Shown here in pieces: positions 1 to 9,003 of a stretch of 64,000 nucleotides of DNA. The notes under the pieces are model-generated. The model was not told where the DNA came from. It made no database searches and saw only the letters and a list, made by a program, of their open reading frames with translations. Every line of letters starts with the position of its first letter. The first letter of the stretch is position 1. This DNA is from Micromonospora profundi (GTDB taxonomy: Bacteria; Actinomycetota; Actinomycetes; Mycobacteriales; Micromonosporaceae). Both the position numbers and the translations under genes were made by a program. The stretch spans positions 6,264,501 through 6,328,500 of the forward strand of contig NZ_JAATJK010000001.1 of assembly GCF_011927785.1 (NCBI RefSeq), written 5' to 3'.

Positions 1-276
1 CTCGACGGTGACGACGTCCGCCAGGTGCTGGAACGCTGCGTTCGCGCGGCCGCCGAATGGTGCGCCGACGTCGATCCGCACGTGATGCTGGTGCTCCTCG
101 CCGGGGCGCTCGGCGTGTACGACCCCGGCGACGACGACAATCCGCCCAGCCCGGCGGCGGTTGCCCGTCACGCTCCGCTACTCGTCGCCGACCTGGTGTC
201 AGCCGCCGGCCGGCCGCTCGACGGCTATCTGGCTGCCGCCTTCGTCGAGATCGAGCGGACCGAACGGCACGACTGA
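1..276 (+). CDS. 3' end of an unrecognised protein (partial)
   Basis: The reading frame is open from the first base and ends with TGA at 274-276, so this is the C-terminal 91 residues of a gene that begins outside the window. The piece is acidic and helical-looking (AAEWCADVDPHVMLVLLAGA) with an acidic-proline stretch DPGDDDNPPSP, and carries no motif I recognise. A GTG at 25 could start an 83-residue product, but no Shine-Dalgarno sequence precedes it, so truncation is the simpler reading. It converges on the methyltransferase gene that ends at 335. Function unknown. Confidence 0.55.
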   Translation, partial: LDGDDVRQVLERCVRAAAEWCADVDPHVMLVLLAGALGVYDPGDDDNPPSPAAVARHAPLLVADLVSAAGRPLDGYLAAAFVEIERTERHD

Positions 277-334
277 CCGGCCTCGCCCATGCTCTTCGTA
301 CACCCTCAGGTGGCCCGGGCGGCCGCCGCCGCTC

Positions 335-1159
335 TCAGGCTGGCGAGGGCGTCCGCTCGGCCACCACCTCCAGATACTCCGCCGGGATCCGCACCGTACC
401 GTCGGTGGCCCGGTTGTTCGTACGGGCCAGCTGCACCAGGTCGGCGTGCAACTCCGGTCGTCGTTCCTCGGGCAGCGCCTCGAACGCCTTCAACGTCGGC
501 CCGTAGTTGGCCCGGAAGAAGTGGGCGAACTCCTCCGGTGTGCCGAAGCGGAAGACGAACTCCCGGCGTACCGCCCGCAGTTCACCCGCCGCGTCGCCGA
601 GCAACTCGCGGAGCCGGCCCTCGTCGCCCCACTGGACCGGCGGGCGTAGCCCTGCCGGTGGCGGTACGTGCCGCCCCACCGTGCGGAACAGGTCGCCGAT
701 GAAGCCCTGCGGCGTCCACGACGCCAACGCCAGCGTCCCGCCGGGTCGGCAGACCCGGACCAGCTCCGCCGCCGCCCGCTCCTGGTCCGGCGCGAACATC
801 ACGCCGACGACGGACAGCACCGCGTCGAAGGAGCCATCGGCGTACGCCAGCCGCTCCGCGTCCCCGGTGACGAACGTGACCGGGAGGCGTTCCGCCGCGG
901 CGCGTGCGTGGCCCCGTTCCAACAGTTCGGGTACGTAGTCGACGCCGGTGACGACGCAGCCGCAGCGGGCGGCGGCGATGGCGGCGTTGCCGGTGCCGGT
1001 CGCGACGTCCAGCACCCGGGTGCCGGCCGACAGGTCGGCTGCCGCAACCAGCCACTCGGAGATCGGGTGGATGAGCGCGGCGACCGCGCCGTAGTCGCCG
1101 CTGGCCCAGGTCACCTGCTGGCGTGTCTTCACGGCGTTGAGATCGAGTGCGGTGGTCAT
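335..1159 (-). CDS. Class I SAM-dependent methyltransferase
   Basis: A 274-residue cytosolic methyltransferase of the UbiE/Methyltransf_11 type. The SAM-binding motif I VLDVATGTGNAAI sits near residue 50, followed by an acidic end of strand 2 (VTGVDYVPELL), a motif II-like GDAERLAYADGSFDAVLS and a post-motif LRVCRPGGTLALASW-type strand. The frame stays open to 1234, but ATG at 1159 is preferred because GGGAG lies about 8 bases upstream and the N-terminus then begins MTTALDLNAVK. It lies about 75 bp downstream of the LuxR-type regulator on the same strand, so the two are probably co-transcribed. The methyl acceptor cannot be read from sequence. Confidence 0.85.
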   Translation of the reverse strand: MTTALDLNAVKTRQQVTWASGDYGAVAALIHPISEWLVAAADLSAGTRVLDVATGTGNAAIAAARCGCVVTGVDYVPELLERGHARAAAERLPVTFVTGDAERLAYADGSFDAVLSVVGVMFAPDQERAAAELVRVCRPGGTLALASWTPQGFIGDLFRTVGRHVPPPAGLRPPVQWGDEGRLRELLGDAAGELRAVRREFVFRFGTPEEFAHFFRANYGPTLKAFEALPEERRPELHADLVQLARTNNRATDGTVRIPAEYLEVVAERTPSPA

Positions 1160-1234
1160 CGGTGTCTCCCTCGGACGGCTCGTTGTGCCATCGACGCTAG
1201 GCAGGGCGACACCCTCGGTAATCGGCAGAAACAC

Positions 1235-3820
1235 CTATGTTGGCGGCACCAGCCCTCGACGGCGGGCCGTCGCGGCCGCCTGGCCCCGGCTGGGCACCGC
1301 GAGCTTGTCCAGCACCGCCGACACGTGGTGGTCGACGGTGCGGGTGGAGAGCGACAGCCGCGCGGCGATCTCGGCGTTGCTGAGCCCGTCGACGAGCAGC
1401 TCGAGCACCTCCCGTTGCCGCGCCGTCAGACCGCTCGGGTGCGCGGCCGTCGCCGGCCGCGGCCCCCTCGGCACCCGGGCCATTCCGCGTCCGCGCAGGT
1501 CGGCGCGGACCCGTCGGGCCACGGCCACCGCACCAAGACCGTCCAGGATCCGCAGTGCTTCACCGGCCGCCGGGCCGTCGCCGCAGGCCAGCGCCTCCAC
1601 CCGGGAGTACGCGCAGCCGAGCTGCTGCCATTCGTCGGCCGCACCGGCCCAGTCGCCCTCGATCAGCCGCCGGTACGGCGACGCCAGCGCGTCGGCGTCC
1701 CCGACCGGTTCGCCGACACGCCACAGCCAGTACGCCAGTTCCCCGGCGAACCAGGGTTGGCCCGCCTGCACCGCGAGCTGGTACGCGCGCCGCAGCTCGG
1801 CGACCGCCGGCGCCGCGTCGCCGGCCAGCCAGTGTCGTTCCGCCAACGCCGCCGCGACCGGCACCACGAACTGGAGTTCCCGGCTCTGCGCCGCCCAGTC
1901 TGCCGCCGTGTCCAGGTGCGGGGTCGGCTCGTCGCGGCGGGCACCGAGCCGGCCCAGCGCGACCAGGGCCGGGACGAGGCTCCCGCCGGGCTGCGCAGCG
2001 CCGGCCAACGCCCGCTCGGCGTCAGTACGCGCACCGACCCAGTCACCGATGGTCACCCGCAACCGGGACCGGTAGCCCAGCAGGTGCCGGGCGTACCCGT
2101 CGAGGTCCCGGCTGGTGGTGAACCGCAACGCCCGGTCCAGGGCCTCGACTGCCGGCGTGACCCGGTGCCACTCCACCGCCATCGTGGCCATGTTGACAAG
2201 CGCGCGTGCCGCGTGGTCGTCAAGGTGGTGTGCGACGGCCAGGGCGTAGCCACGTTCCAGCTCCACGAGGCCCGCGACATCACCGCCCTGTAGACGCGCC
2301 GATCCGACGTTGACCAGGGCGTGCGCCTCGGTGTCGGCGTCGCCGAGACGGCGGGCCAACGCCTGTGCCCGGTCGCCCCAGTCGATGGCCTGACGGTTGT
2401 CGTCGGCGAGCATGAGCAACTGCGACATGTTGCTGTAGGCCATCGCCAACTGCCGACCGGCAGGCGCGGACTCCAGCACCTCGACCGCACGGGTGCCCGC
2501 CGTCCGGGCCGCCGGGCTGTCCCCGGTCCACCAGCAGAGCCGGGAAATCCAGCGCAGGTTGTCGCCGATCCGCAGCGGATCGCCGTCGGCTTCCCGCAGG
2601 ACCAGCGCGGTCCGGCGGGCCTCCAGCGCCCGCGCGGCGAACCCGGCCAGGTACGCCGCCGTGGCGTACGCCTCCAGCAGTTCCGCCCGGCGCGGCGCGG
2701 GCAGGTCCGCGGCGTGCGGAAGCGCCGCGGCGTAGTGGTCGGCCGCCTGCCGGTGCGCACCCGCCCGGCTGGCCCGCTCGGCCGCCACGGGCACCCAGCG
2801 CAGCACGGCCGCCGGGTCGTCGGCGTGGTGCGCGTGGTGCACCAGTCGGGCCGCGTCCACGTCGGCGCGTGGTGTGAGCCGGGCCAGTACGGCGGAGTGC
2901 AGCGCCACCCGCCGGACTGGGGACAACGACTCGCGTACCGCACGGCCCAGCAACTCGTGCCGGAACGCCACCGCGTTGCCCACGGACACCAGCACGCCCC
3001 GGTCCAGGCATTCCTGCACGGCATCCGGCGGGTGACCGTCCAGCAGGTACGGCTCGGCCCGGGACGGCACCACCGAAACCAGAGCGGCGACCTCCCGGGC
3101 AGCCACCGGCAGCGCGGCCAGCCGGGCCAGCATCAGATCACGTACGGTCGGCGGCACACCGGGGCCGGCTGCCGCCAGCACCTCGGTGACCAGCAGCGGA
3201 TTGCCGCCGGTGGCCTGGTACAACCCGTCCGGAGCGCGGCCGGCGGCGCGGGCCAACGCCGCGACGGCGTCGGTCGACAACGCCGGCAACGGCACCCGGC
3301 GGACCAGTTGGCGGGGCAGGCCCGCCAGGACGGCGTGCAGTGGATGCTCCACCCCGACCTCGTCGTCGCGCAGGGTCAGCACCAGCAGAGCCGGATGGCG
3401 GATCAGCCGCCTCCCCAGGTACGCGATCAGGTCCAGGCTGGCCCCGTCCGCCCAGTGCGCGTCCTCCACCACCATCACGGTGCGGCGGCCGGGGCGGGAA
3501 TCCGTCAGCTCGTCGAGGAGCGCGTCGAACACGGCACCCCGACGGTCGGCCTCCGGCCCTGCGTGCAGCGTGGCCAGTCGGTCCGCGAGCACCCCACCGA
3601 CCTGGCGAGCGACGTCGTGCAACGGGCCGAGCGCCCGAGGTGTCAGCAGGGGATCACAACTGCCCCAGAGCACCCTCGCCCTCGTCATCGTCGCGAAGGC
3701 GCCGACCAGGGCGGACTTACCCGCGCCCGCCTCACCTGCGACGAGCGCGATCGCGCCGCCGGCAGAGGCCAGCAGCCCGTCCAGGGTGGCGAGCGCATCC
3801 GCGCGCTCCAGCAACTCCAT
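1235..3820 (-). CDS. LuxR-family ATPase regulator (LAL/MalT-like)
   Basis: An 861-residue transcriptional regulator of the large ATP-binding LuxR class. An N-terminal AAA-like domain has Walker A GEAGAGKSALVG near residues 29-40 and a Walker B-like stretch VMVVEDAHWAD near residue 118. The middle is alpha-helical with TPR-like repeats. The C-terminus carries the LuxR helix-turn-helix LTARQREVLELLVDGLSN followed by STRTVDHHVSAVLDKL, the DNA-recognition helix. ATP and an unknown ligand probably gate DNA binding. It is upstream of the methyltransferase on the same strand, the only obvious local target. The length and domain order match the family. Confidence 0.9.
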   Translation of the reverse strand: MELLERADALATLDGLLASAGGAIALVAGEAGAGKSALVGAFATMTRARVLWGSCDPLLTPRALGPLHDVARQVGGVLADRLATLHAGPEADRRGAVFDALLDELTDSRPGRRTVMVVEDAHWADGASLDLIAYLGRRLIRHPALLVLTLRDDEVGVEHPLHAVLAGLPRQLVRRVPLPALSTDAVAALARAAGRAPDGLYQATGGNPLLVTEVLAAAGPGVPPTVRDLMLARLAALPVAAREVAALVSVVPSRAEPYLLDGHPPDAVQECLDRGVLVSVGNAVAFRHELLGRAVRESLSPVRRVALHSAVLARLTPRADVDAARLVHHAHHADDPAAVLRWVPVAAERASRAGAHRQAADHYAAALPHAADLPAPRRAELLEAYATAAYLAGFAARALEARRTALVLREADGDPLRIGDNLRWISRLCWWTGDSPAARTAGTRAVEVLESAPAGRQLAMAYSNMSQLLMLADDNRQAIDWGDRAQALARRLGDADTEAHALVNVGSARLQGGDVAGLVELERGYALAVAHHLDDHAARALVNMATMAVEWHRVTPAVEALDRALRFTTSRDLDGYARHLLGYRSRLRVTIGDWVGARTDAERALAGAAQPGGSLVPALVALGRLGARRDEPTPHLDTAADWAAQSRELQFVVPVAAALAERHWLAGDAAPAVAELRRAYQLAVQAGQPWFAGELAYWLWRVGEPVGDADALASPYRRLIEGDWAGAADEWQQLGCAYSRVEALACGDGPAAGEALRILDGLGAVAVARRVRADLRGRGMARVPRGPRPATAAHPSGLTARQREVLELLVDGLSNAEIAARLSLSTRTVDHHVSAVLDKLAVPSRGQAAATARRRGLVPPT

Positions 3821-3885
3821 CGAGGTCGATGCTAGTCAGCGGGACACCGCACAGGCATCGGCCGCGACGGTGACATCCGCGCCGT

Positions 3886-4239
3886 TCAGTAGCAGGCGCT
3901 GACCTGCGGTAACAGCCGACCTCGGCGATCAGTGATCGCCGGGGCGCGGGACTGTACGGCCCGAGGCGCGTCCCGGCAGAAGGACTTCCCGCGATCCGGC
4001 CGCCTGCCAGCGCGAGTAGCTGGCCAGCGAAGATCCAGAACGGCCCGACGAAGACAGCCGCAACGCATAGGGACAATCCGATGGCGAAAAGGGCACCCCC
4101 GGCAGCGAGGGCCATGCGGCGCTTCGTCGCCTCTGCGGTCATGTCCCCAGCCAAGCAACTCGTCGTACCTGTCGGTATCCACCAAGCCGCTGCCTCGGTG
4201 GAGACGCATATGCGCCCGATACCGCTGAGGCGTAGTCAC
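3886..4239 (-). pseudogene. Possible frameshifted remnant of a small membrane protein
   Basis: This lies in a 470-bp stretch (3821-4291) without a convincing gene. One minus-strand frame starting at 4239 reads ...GLVDTDRYDELL and then turns Arg/Cys-rich. A second frame starting at ATG 4154 or 4142 reads MTAEATKRRMALAAGG and then a clear two-segment hydrophobic region (ALFAIGLSLCVAAVFVGPFW, then IFAGQLLALAGG), before it too becomes Arg/Cys-rich and runs into the 5' end of the LuxR-type gene. Joining the two frames near 4155 gives a plausible small double-spanning membrane protein with a short soluble N-terminus, hence the pseudogene call. The second frame alone could still be a short real gene. 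Confidence 0.3.
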
Positions 4240-4251
4240 TCAGGATGCACT

Positions 4252-4284
4252 AGAGGGCACATCCATTGATCGGATGTGCCCTCT
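4252..4284 (-). terminator. Hairpin terminator downstream of tRNA-Pro
   Basis: A perfect 13-bp inverted repeat, AGAGGGCACATCC at 4252-4264 and its complement at 4272-4284 with a 7-base loop, begins 4 bases after the encoded CCA of the tRNA. There is no T-tract, as is common for actinobacterial terminators. Position and stem strength support transcription termination or a 3' processing signal for the tRNA transcript. Confidence 0.75.
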
Positions 4285-4288
4285 TACC

Positions 4289-4365
<77 letters not shown>

Positions 4366-4447
4366 AGGCGTGCCGACAAATAGTAGCCCACCCGCCCCGA
4401 TGGTCAAACTCGGTACCCCTGCCGGCCGGACCCCGCCCAGAGCGGCC

Positions 4448-4525
4448 AAGATCTGCGCAACTTCAGGGATGTAGTGGCCTCACGGCGTCTGGAGACCGCA
4501 CTTTCCCTGAGGTTGCGCAGATCTT
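4448..4525. repeat. Long inverted-repeat intergenic element A
   Basis: Two 22-base arms at 4448-4469 and 4504-4525 are reverse complements with one mismatch (an A in place of G), separated by 34 bases. The outer ends read AAGATC and GATCTT. The arm core GATCTGCGCAACTT resembles the arm GATCTTGCACTT of the element at 13950-14025, so the two look like members of one family. It lies between the tRNA and the metallophosphoesterase gene; 4366-4589 holds no gene. Confidence 0.7.
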
Positions 4526-4589
4526 GACGGGGTGCCGACGGCGCACGCCGACGGGCGCGCCGTGGGTGCGCGCCGAGGGGCCGGGTGGT

Positions 4590-5483
4590 TCAGCGGGGGA
4601 TCAGCGTGAGGATGCTCGCTTCCGGGGGGCAGGCGAAGCGGATCGGGGCGGTCGGGTGGGTCCCGAGGCCGGCGGAGACGTGCAGCCAGGAGTCCGAGCC
4701 CGGCCACCGGTGCAGCCCCTGCGCCATCGAGCGGGGCAGCCCGCAGTTGGTAACCAGCGCCCCGTACCCCGGCACGCAGACCTGCCCACCGTGGGTGTGC
4801 CCGGCCAGCAGGAGCCCGAAGCGGTCGGCGGCCATCTGGTCGAGCACCCGTGGCTCGGGCGAGTGCGACAGCGCGATGGACAGGTCGGCCGAGGAGGAGA
4901 CCTCGCCGGCCACCGACGGGTAGTCGTCCCGCTCGATGTGGGGGTCGTCCACGCCGACGAGGTCGATCTGGCGACCGCCGGCCTTGAGTGTGGTCCGCGC
5001 GTTGTTGAGGTCGGCCCAACCGGCGCCTGTGAACACCTGCCGCAGCTCCTCGTAGGGAAGTTCGGCGCCTTCGGTGTACTCCCGGTCGGGCAGGAAGTAG
5101 GTGAACGGATTCTTCAGCACCGGGCCGGTGTAGTCGTTGGAGCCGAACACGAACGCTCCCGGATAGTCCAGCAGCGGCTGCATGGCCCGCAGCACACCGG
5201 GCACCGAGTCGGGGTGCGCCATGTTGTCGCCGGTCACCACCACCAGGTCGGGATCGAGGGCGGCCAGGGAGGCCACCCAGCGCTGCTTGCGTGCCTGGTC
5301 GGGCATCATGTGCAGGTCCGACAGGTGCAGCACGCGCAGCGGCTCCGAGTCGGCAGGCAGCACCGGCACGTCGTACCGCCGCAGGGTGAACATGTTGCGC
5401 TCGACGAGCGACGCGTACGCGAGGGTTGCCGCGCCGATCGTGGCGGTTCCGGCGGCGAGCCGGAATAGTGTGCGCTTTCGCAT
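4590..5483 (-). CDS. Membrane-anchored metallophosphoesterase (Rv3683-like)
   Basis: A 297-residue calcineurin-like phosphoesterase. Metal-ligand motifs appear in order: HLSDLH (DxH), TGDN (GDN), FGSND (GNxD-like) and LAGHTHGG (GHTH). The N-terminus MRKRTLFRLAAGTATIGAAT is a basic start followed by a hydrophobic helix, so the catalytic domain probably faces outside. ATG 5483 is chosen because the upstream extension is Ser/Arg-rich antisense of the neighbouring gene. It is divergent from the GatB/YqeY gene with 25 bp between start codons, so promoters must overlap. In M. tuberculosis the homologue is the neighbour of ponA2, which fits an envelope role; the substrate is unknown. Confidence 0.88.
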   Translation of the reverse strand: MRKRTLFRLAAGTATIGAATLAYASLVERNMFTLRRYDVPVLPADSEPLRVLHLSDLHMMPDQARKQRWVASLAALDPDLVVVTGDNMAHPDSVPGVLRAMQPLLDYPGAFVFGSNDYTGPVLKNPFTYFLPDREYTEGAELPYEELRQVFTGAGWADLNNARTTLKAGGRQIDLVGVDDPHIERDDYPSVAGEVSSSADLSIALSHSPEPRVLDQMAADRFGLLLAGHTHGGQVCVPGYGALVTNCGLPRSMAQGLHRWPGSDSWLHVSAGLGTHPTAPIRFACPPEASILTLIPR

Positions 5484-5508
5484 GGCGTTCAGGGTAGTTT
5501 CACCGTCC

Positions 5509-5964
5509 ATGAGCACGCTGAAGGACCGCCTCACTGCCGACATGCGTTCCGCGCTGAAAGCGCGCGACGAGCTGACCACCTCCACGCTGCGGATGGCTCT
5601 GGCCGCCGTTGGCACCGCCGAGGTCGCTGGCAAGGCCAAGCGTGAGCTCACCGACGACGAGGTGCTCGCGGTGCTCACCAAGGAGGCCAAGAAGCGCCGA
5701 GAGGCGGCCACCGCCTTCGCCGACGCGGGCCGTACCGAGCAGGCCGCGAAGGAGACCGCCGAGGGTGAGGTGCTGGACCGCTACCTGCCCAAGCAGCTCT
5801 CGGATGCCGAGCTGACCGAGCTGGTCTCGGGGGCGCTGGCCGCGGGCGGCTTCAGCGGCAAGGCCCAGATGGGCCCGGCGATGAAGGCGGCCCAGGCCGC
5901 GGTGGCCGGCCGGGCCGAGGGTGGCCGGGTGGCCGCCGAGGTACGTCGTCAGCTCGGCCTCTGA
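5509..5964 (+). CDS. GatB/YqeY domain-containing protein
   Basis: A 151-residue protein with the YqeY architecture: helical N-terminus MSTLKDRLTADMRSALKARD, then TLRMALAAVGTAEVAGKA, the EVLAVLTKEAKKRREAATAF block and a C-terminal DRYLPKQLSDAELTELVSGA tail domain like the one in GatB. YqeY proteins are thought to bind tRNA and assist amidotransferase-type reactions, but no reaction is proven. ATG 5509 follows a 25-bp divergent spacer shared with the phosphoesterase. It ends before two hairpins that could also terminate the convergent PBP gene. Confidence 0.9.
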   Translation: MSTLKDRLTADMRSALKARDELTTSTLRMALAAVGTAEVAGKAKRELTDDEVLAVLTKEAKKRREAATAFADAGRTEQAAKETAEGEVLDRYLPKQLSDAELTELVSGALAAGGFSGKAQMGPAMKAAQAAVAGRAEGGRVAAEVRRQLGL

Positions 5965-6033
5965 CCCGTCCGCGCACACCGGCCAGCGCGGCCGGGACGC
6001 GTCGGCGTTCAGTGATAGTCCGGACAGGCGAAC

Positions 6034-6166
6034 GGGCGGCCACCCCTCGGGGTGACCGCCCGTTCCTGCGCTCTACGTGTCGGCTCAGCCGCCTGGGCGG
6101 CCACCCCTCGGGGTGACCGCCCGTTCCTGCGCTCTACGTGTCGGCTCAGCCGCCTGGGCGGCCACC
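6034..6166. repeat. 61-bp tandem duplication spanning the end of the PBP gene
   Basis: Two exact 61-base copies lie at 6034-6094 and 6095-6155, followed by an 11-base partial copy. Each copy holds a stem-loop (6034-6061 and 6095-6122) of GGGCGG-C-CACCCC and GGGGTG-A-CCGCCC with a 2-base loop, and the sequence for the last residues plus stop codon of the PBP gene. The event therefore duplicated the gene's 3' end and its terminator; only the inner copy is read as protein. Confidence 0.9.
6095..6122. terminator. Bidirectional hairpin between convergent genes (inner copy)
   Basis: A 12-pair stem with one internal mismatch and a 2-base loop lies 24 bases beyond the PBP stop. The identical hairpin at 6034-6061 lies 70 bases after the GatB/YqeY stop. 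Neither has a U-tract, but the placement between two converging genes supports a shared terminator. Confidence 0.65.
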
Positions 6167-8599
6167 GCCACCGGGTCGGCCTGGCCCGTTACCTGGCCCG
6201 TTGCCGGGCTGTCCCGGAGTGTTGGTGCCGGCCGGGGTGCCGCCGCCGCTGCTGACGTCGATGGACACCACGCCGCCCTTGATCTGACGGTTGTTCGGGT
6301 TGGTGCCAGCGGCGGTGCCCGCCGGGCAGCTCGAAGCCACCTTTCCGTCGGAGACGACAGGTATGAAGCCCGCGCCCTTGATCCGGGACTTCGCGGTCTC
6401 GATCGGCTGGCACTTCACGTCAGGGATGCTGCGCTGGTCGCCCTCGGAGATCTTCTGGCCGGGCGGCTCGAAGTTGATCCGCGGCTTGCCCTTCATGGCG
6501 TCCCGCAGCGTCTCGTACACCGGCGGGTTGATGCCGTCCTTCTCCTTGTGCTTCATCTTGACGTTCGTCTGCGGCCAGTCCGGGTCGGCCATGATGCCGG
6601 CCACCGAGTACTGCTTGGTCATCGCGACCAGGGCAGCGGTCTTCTCCGAGTCGGTGGTGCCGGACTTGCCGGCCACCGGCGCGTCGACGATGCCCCGTAC
6701 GTTGCCGGCGGTGCGACTGCCGCCACACTTGCTGGTCTTGGAGTTGTCACCGACCGGGCAGCGGGCGGCGTCCACGGCAGCGCGGGCCACGTCAGTGCTG
6801 AACCGCTTCTCGCAGCGCGGGTTGGCGATGTCCAGCTTGTTGCCCTCCGGGTCGCGGATCTCCTGCACCGGGATCGGCTCGCAGTACTTGCCGTCAGCGG
6901 CGAGGGTCGCGTACGCGTTGGCCAGGTCCAGCGGCGTGGTGGAGGAGACGCCCAGTGTGAAGGCGCCCCACTGGTGCGCCGCTTCCTTGGTGGCGGCGAA
7001 CTTGGCGTCGTTGCTGGCCCGGAACTGGATGCCTGCCCGCTTAGCGGCGTCGACCACGTTCTCCGCGCCGACCTGCTGTTGGAGCGGCACGAAGTAGGTG
7101 TTCACCGACTGCGCGAAGGCGCTCCACATGTTCTGCATGCCGCCGGCCTTCAGGCCGGAGTTGGTCGGGCAGTAGAAGTGTGTCCCCTTGCAGGCGGCCG
7201 GGCTGCTGCTGTCGATGATGTATTCCGACTTGAACTGCTGCGGCGCGTTGAACGGGTAGCTGAGCGGGATGCCCTTCTCCAGCGCGGCCACAATGCTGAA
7301 GATCTTGAAGGTCGAGCCGGCCTGGTAGCCGGTGATGCCGTCGCCGCCGGTGAGCAGCGGGTTGACCGTCGCCGGGTAGTTGCCCCGGATCTTCTTCTTG
7401 GCCTTCGCGGGGTCGCTGGAGATCTTGTTCTTCGGGTTCTTCGGGTCGTCGAGCTTGAACTGCCGGTTGACGGCGAGCGCGCGGACCCGGCCGGTGCCGG
7501 GCTCCACCACCGCGACCATTGCGGCTTCCTTGCTGTTCTCGCTCTTGGCCTTGCGGACCGCCTTGTCCGCACCCTTCTGCGCCTGGACGTCGATGGACGT
7601 GACGATGGTGTAACCGCCGCTCTTGAGCCGGCGCTCACGGTCGTACGACGTCGAGCCGAACGTCTCCTGCTGCATCCACCAGCGGTAGAAGTAGTCGCAG
7701 AAGAAGCCCCAGCTGTTGACGTTGGCGGCGACGCAGCCGTTCGGGGTGCGCCGGTCCTTCACGACCAGCTTGGTCGCCTTGGCGGCGTCTGCCTCCTGCT
7801 GGGTGATGGCCTTGGTGGTGACCATGTTCTGGATGACGTAGTTACGTCGGTCCAGTGCGAGGGGGTAGCCGCTCTTGGTGGTCGGGTCGTTCGTCGTCGG
7901 CGCCTTGACCATGCCGGCCAGCAGAGCCGCTTCCTCGATCTTGAGCTTGCTCGGCGGCTTACCGAAGTAGACCTGGCTGGCGGCGTAGATGCCGTACGCG
8001 CCGTTGCCGAACGAGGCGAGGTTGAGGTAGCGGGTCAGGATCTCGTCCTTCGAGAACTCCTTGTCGACCTGCAGGGCCAGCCGCATCTCGCGGAGCTTGC
8101 GGGCGCTGGTGTCCTCCGTCGCGGCGACCACGTCGGCCGGGTGGGTGGCCGAGTAGGCGATGGCCAGCCGGACGTACTGCATTGTCAGCGTCGAGGCGCC
8201 CTGACGGCCGGCGCTCTCGTTCTGGTTGTTGACGAACGCGCGGGCGACACCGTTGATGTCGACACCGTTGTGCTTGTAGAAGTCGTGGTCCTCGGCCGCG
8301 ATGATGGCCTTCTGCATGTACGGGGAGATGTCGGCGAGCTTCACGTCGCGCCGGTTCTCGTCGTACATCGTCGCGAGCGGTGTCTTGCCGTCCGACGCCA
8401 GCAGGTAGCTGATCTGTGGCGCGCGGGCCACCGTGAGCTCCGTGGGCAGGGCACCGAAGGTCTCGGCGCCGGCCTTTGCGGCCAAGCCGGACATCGCCAC
8501 CGCGGGGAAGGCCGCCGCAGCGACCACCACGCCAGCCAACAGGCCACATACGAGCAGCGATGCGGCGTTGGTCAGCACATTGTGGTCACGTTTCCGCAT
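6146..8599 (-). CDS. ponA2: Bifunctional class A penicillin-binding protein with PASTA domain (PonA2-like)
   Basis: An 817-residue peptidoglycan synthase. A signal-anchor helix lies at about 13-37. The transglycosylase domain has EDHDFYKHNG (catalytic Glu103) and GASTLTMQYVR. The transpeptidase domain has STFK (Ser429-Lys432), SVN (498-500) and KSGTT (645-649). One PASTA-like domain spans about 724-783, followed by a Gly/Pro tail. ATG 8599 is chosen because GAGGTGA lies just upstream and the product then starts MRKRDHN. It polymerises and cross-links peptidoglycan outside the membrane. It is divergent from the WhiB gene, the arrangement of ponA2 and whiB4 in M. tuberculosis. The Gly/Pro tail lies within the 61-bp duplication. 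Confidence 0.95.
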   Translation of the reverse strand: MRKRDHNVLTNAASLLVCGLLAGVVVAAAAFPAVAMSGLAAKAGAETFGALPTELTVARAPQISYLLASDGKTPLATMYDENRRDVKLADISPYMQKAIIAAEDHDFYKHNGVDINGVARAFVNNQNESAGRQGASTLTMQYVRLAIAYSATHPADVVAATEDTSARKLREMRLALQVDKEFSKDEILTRYLNLASFGNGAYGIYAASQVYFGKPPSKLKIEEAALLAGMVKAPTTNDPTTKSGYPLALDRRNYVIQNMVTTKAITQQEADAAKATKLVVKDRRTPNGCVAANVNSWGFFCDYFYRWWMQQETFGSTSYDRERRLKSGGYTIVTSIDVQAQKGADKAVRKAKSENSKEAAMVAVVEPGTGRVRALAVNRQFKLDDPKNPKNKISSDPAKAKKKIRGNYPATVNPLLTGGDGITGYQAGSTFKIFSIVAALEKGIPLSYPFNAPQQFKSEYIIDSSSPAACKGTHFYCPTNSGLKAGGMQNMWSAFAQSVNTYFVPLQQQVGAENVVDAAKRAGIQFRASNDAKFAATKEAAHQWGAFTLGVSSTTPLDLANAYATLAADGKYCEPIPVQEIRDPEGNKLDIANPRCEKRFSTDVARAAVDAARCPVGDNSKTSKCGGSRTAGNVRGIVDAPVAGKSGTTDSEKTAALVAMTKQYSVAGIMADPDWPQTNVKMKHKEKDGINPPVYETLRDAMKGKPRINFEPPGQKISEGDQRSIPDVKCQPIETAKSRIKGAGFIPVVSDGKVASSCPAGTAAGTNPNNRQIKGGVVSIDVSSGGGTPAGTNTPGQPGNGPGNGPGRPGGGGRPGG

Positions 8600-9003
8600 C
8601 CAGGTCACCTCGACAGGGTACGCGAGTAGGGAACGAGGGGCGCTGGGGCGTTCTTTCCCCATTTCCTGCGTGCGCTGCCCTCGTTGTGCTAAACGCATGA
8701 CCCCCCGTACGAGGTTGCGTGTGACCTGGCGTGAGTCTCCTCCGATCGGAGGGAACGGCGCAGCGTTTTCACGGACCTCGGCGGGGTAACCGGCGGTCGA
8801 AAGCCCGGGAAGCCGGGAGTGTCCGGAATGATGGATTTCGCCGACAACGTTGCGTAATCGGTCGACTACAGAGCATGATGATGGCGGCGACAGCGCCACA
8901 TGTCGTTCGTGCCGCCTTGGGGAAGGCCAGGCCGGACGACCGGGGGGAATTGCCGGCTGCCGTGCAACGAGGTCGGTAGGTATGCAAGGGGGGACGTGTA
9001 CAC
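8600..9003. promoter_or_regulatory. Divergent control region between PBP and WhiB genes
   Basis: This 404-bp gene-free stretch must carry promoters for both divergent genes. The clearest element is a perfect 14-bp palindrome CCTCCGATCGGAGG at 8739-8752, a candidate operator. A TGTGA half-site near 8720 has no matching TCACA six bases on, so I do not call a Crp site. No convincing small gene or RNA was seen here. Confidence 0.55.
8739..8752. promoter_or_regulatory. 14-bp palindrome, candidate operator
   Basis: The sequence CCTCCGATCGGAGG is self-complementary over all 14 bases and lies 139 bp upstream of the PBP start and 251 bp upstream of the WhiB start. The binding protein is unknown. Confidence 0.45.

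Noticed and set aside
6077..8629. An 850-codon plus-strand frame opposite the PBP gene
   Set aside because: Val/Arg/Leu/His-rich antisense shadow; the PBP motifs on the other strand are decisive.
8715..8735. Crp-binding site upstream of ponA2/whiB4
   Set aside because: TGTGA is present but the second half-site is GTGAG instead of TCACA.
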